Notes under the pieces: generated by a model
Told to the model about the DNA's origin: nothing
The model's input: only the letters and a program-made list of their open reading frames with translations
The model's database searches: none
In this document: positions 62,039-64,000 of the stretch, in pieces
Layout of the letters: each line of letters begins with the position of its first letter
Numbering within the stretch: position 1 is the first letter of the stretch
Assembly: GCA_022497145.1 (NCBI GenBank)
Contig: MU385863.1
Coordinates: forward strand, 496,001 to 560,000
Direction of reading: 5' to 3'
Length of the DNA: 64,000 bases
DNA from: Rostrohypoxylon terebratum
Taxonomy: Eukaryota; Ascomycota; Sordariomycetes; Xylariales; Hypoxylaceae
Program-made: the position numbers and the translations under genes

Positions 62039-64000
62039 TCTACCTTAGGTCCTAGGTGTCCGAAAGGATATCTAAAGGGAGGTGATTTATGACGCCAATG
62101 GGGTCGACGGAGTCATGTGCGATCTATTAGCAGGAGATACTGCAGGTTAAATAGCTCGATATCTAAAAAAGTCACTTCGTGCTATCGGTATGTTCAATGC
62201 CAGGAAATTAGACTAGACGCAACTAGACGCGAATCTATTGGTTGAATGAACAACTGTGATTTGTTTGGGTTCGCCAACCTTGGAAGTTCGTCGTCGGTGC
62301 CCCTCTCCAAGGTGGGAAATTGGCAACGGGTCCGGACGAAATTCTTAGATTCTCTCAGCAGATGCGGCAAGTTTTATTTCTAGGGTATTGACAAGTACTA
62401 AGCAAGTACTGGCAAGTATTGTTCCTTCGGTAGCGACGTAATTATGCTGAAGGTCAAACGGAATAATATCTGGAGTGGTGGCTGAACACCGCCGTCAGAA
62501 AGTTGTTTGTTGATTCAGAATCGTTAGGTGTGTGTGTAGGTGTAGGTGTAATCAGCAAGAATTTGGTTGTTGGCGTTTCTGAATCTAAAGTTCTAAAGGT
62601 TCTAAACTTCTGGCTTTTCCTACACAGTACATTCGAAATCTATTGCAAGGCAGGTACAATCTCTCCAATGTACTCCATGTACTCCCTGTACGCACCTGAT
62701 AATTGGCTGTGATTGGGCAGGTGGTCTTTTATCGATTGCTGTTATTGGATCGGTTCCTCCTCGCACCTACTAAGTACTCCCAGCCCGTGAAAAACCTTAT
62801 GTAAGGTATCCAAACCGCCGTGGCCGCTATGTTAAAATTATACCCAGGTACCCGCTTCACCAATCACCAGTACATACTAGGTACTAATGTAACTGGTGAA
62901 GCCTCACCATTGAAAATCGTTCAGCCCTTTCACCTTCCACATACCTAGTATTATTATCAGCCCCCCAGTTTTGCCGGTCGGCCAAGCATTCTGGCAGTAA
63001 CTTGGAATGCATGTGTAACCTTGGAAGTTGTACGACCATTGTACCAATTCACAGTCACATGACTTAAAGTGCCCCTCCATCATTTCAAAGTTTGGCACTG
63101 AGATTTGAATTGAAGTTGAGCAACCAAAAAATTCACTCCTCTCAATTAAGACCAATATGAAAAACACCTTGATGGCTTAAGTTGGCCCTGTTATTCCCGA
63201 CAACGTCTATTAGGTCCTTTACTCCTTTTGGTCGGATTTGCAACATATGTCATAACAATGTCATAACATCTTGCGAACGTTGAGCAGGACACTGAGCGTT
63301 CAATCGAATGGATCTCTGGATCTCGAAAAGCTGCGAACTCAGAGGCTGCATCATTGAACAATTGACGATCTAGATGAAGTCGAACCAACAAGGAAGGGAT
63401 TTTTTTTTAAAAAAAAGACAAAATATCCTTGAATCTCTGACTCTACCCTATGTAGTATGCACCAATATTGCAGTGCTGGAAGACGAAATGAGCTCCAAGA
63501 CCGTTGATGCCTCCCCACAACAAAAACGTTCCCGATGCCATGTGCTAACGGAGCCCCTAAGGGTCCTAAAGGGGTTGCATATCAACGACCCCAAAACATT
63601 TTGTCCGTTTCAGCATTACTCCACGACCTCGCAATAGAACACAAGTGTGTTCTTACGCAGTACTAACTAAAATCTAGACCCTGCGTGTTTCCACGACTAT
63701 GGAGATTGGAGTGTCTTCTCCATCGACGGCGGACCAATTCAACATATACTGTACCTAAGCCTTAAGGACCGTTCATAACTCGTATATCAGTGGACGTACT
63801 AATAACAATAATACCAAAACGCCCAGTACGGCAGCGCTACTACAGAGTACAGTACAATCCTACATCGTCATGACTGATCAGATCAATAAAAGTTTACCTG
63901 ACGTTACTTGTCTTTGACAAGCATCAGGAAATACTAGCACTATTTGCTACTACCAACCCAATCACGTCAAATCGATGCTGTAATGATCGATATATCTCCA
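62039..64000. other. Intergenic region to window end
   Basis: No gene is supported in the last 1.96 kb. It contains the nst1 promoter side (left), short TGTAGGTG repeats near 62530-62548, an A/T run at 63401-63416 and an open stretch at 63374-63637 without a recognisable domain. A gene starting beyond 64000 cannot be excluded. Confidence 0.5.

Overview
The window looks like nuclear DNA of a filamentous ascomycete (Pezizomycotina, probably Sordariomycetes). The evidence is many short introns (about 49-116 nt) with GTAAGT/GTATGT-type donors and CTAAC/CTGAC branch sites, fungal-only families (Nst1, Sld3, Ssk2-type MAPKKK, Dpb4, fungal sugar porters), and a nuclear tRNA-Phe with a short intron. 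Gene density is low: about eleven intact protein genes, one gene cut by the window edge, one clear pseudogene and two doubtful loci in 64 kb. The species cannot be named from the sequence alone.

Layout. 1-587: 3' end of the exosome nuclease Dis3/Rrp44. 588-12458: nearly 12 kb without a gene I can support, with short repeats and a long inverted repeat near 8.46-8.80 kb. 12459-14058: secreted/membrane Ser/Thr-rich protein. 17337-18486: DNA polymerase epsilon histone-fold subunit Dpb4. 21787-25969 (minus): Ssk2-type MAPKKK of the HOG pathway, whose UAG stop is followed by a further 109-codon open extension. 27862-30857: replication initiation factor Sld3. 31365-33251 (minus): secreted type-B carboxylesterase. 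34458-34548: tRNA-Phe(GAA). 36233-37427: bHLH transcription factor. 42794-44965: sugar porter carrying a nested twin intron. 47353-47941: doubtful small gene. 48911-49624 (minus): Tma20/MCTS1. 50369-50672: I78-type peptidase inhibitor. 51311-51449: a MITE with a 5-bp target duplication. 52421-53395 (minus): Cys-rich single-pass membrane protein. 55526-56510: broken F-box-like gene. 57033-57429: possible small or degraded multi-exon gene. 58380-62038 (minus): Nst1.

Functionally the intact genes are mostly unlinked housekeeping functions: RNA decay, replication initiation and elongation (Sld3 and Dpb4), translation re-initiation (Tma20) and osmostress signalling (Ssk2, Nst1). Between them lie accessory surface, uptake and secreted functions: esterase, sugar porter, two membrane-anchored wall-type proteins and a small inhibitor. 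There is no sign of a secondary-metabolite cluster, CRISPR array, virus or intact transposon.

The most notable observation is the intron at 43902-44111 in the sugar porter. Only a two-step removal, with an internal intron lying between the G and the T of the outer intron's donor, restores both the reading frame and the conserved GGIN-IMSYY helix. This is a spliceosomal twin intron (stwintron).
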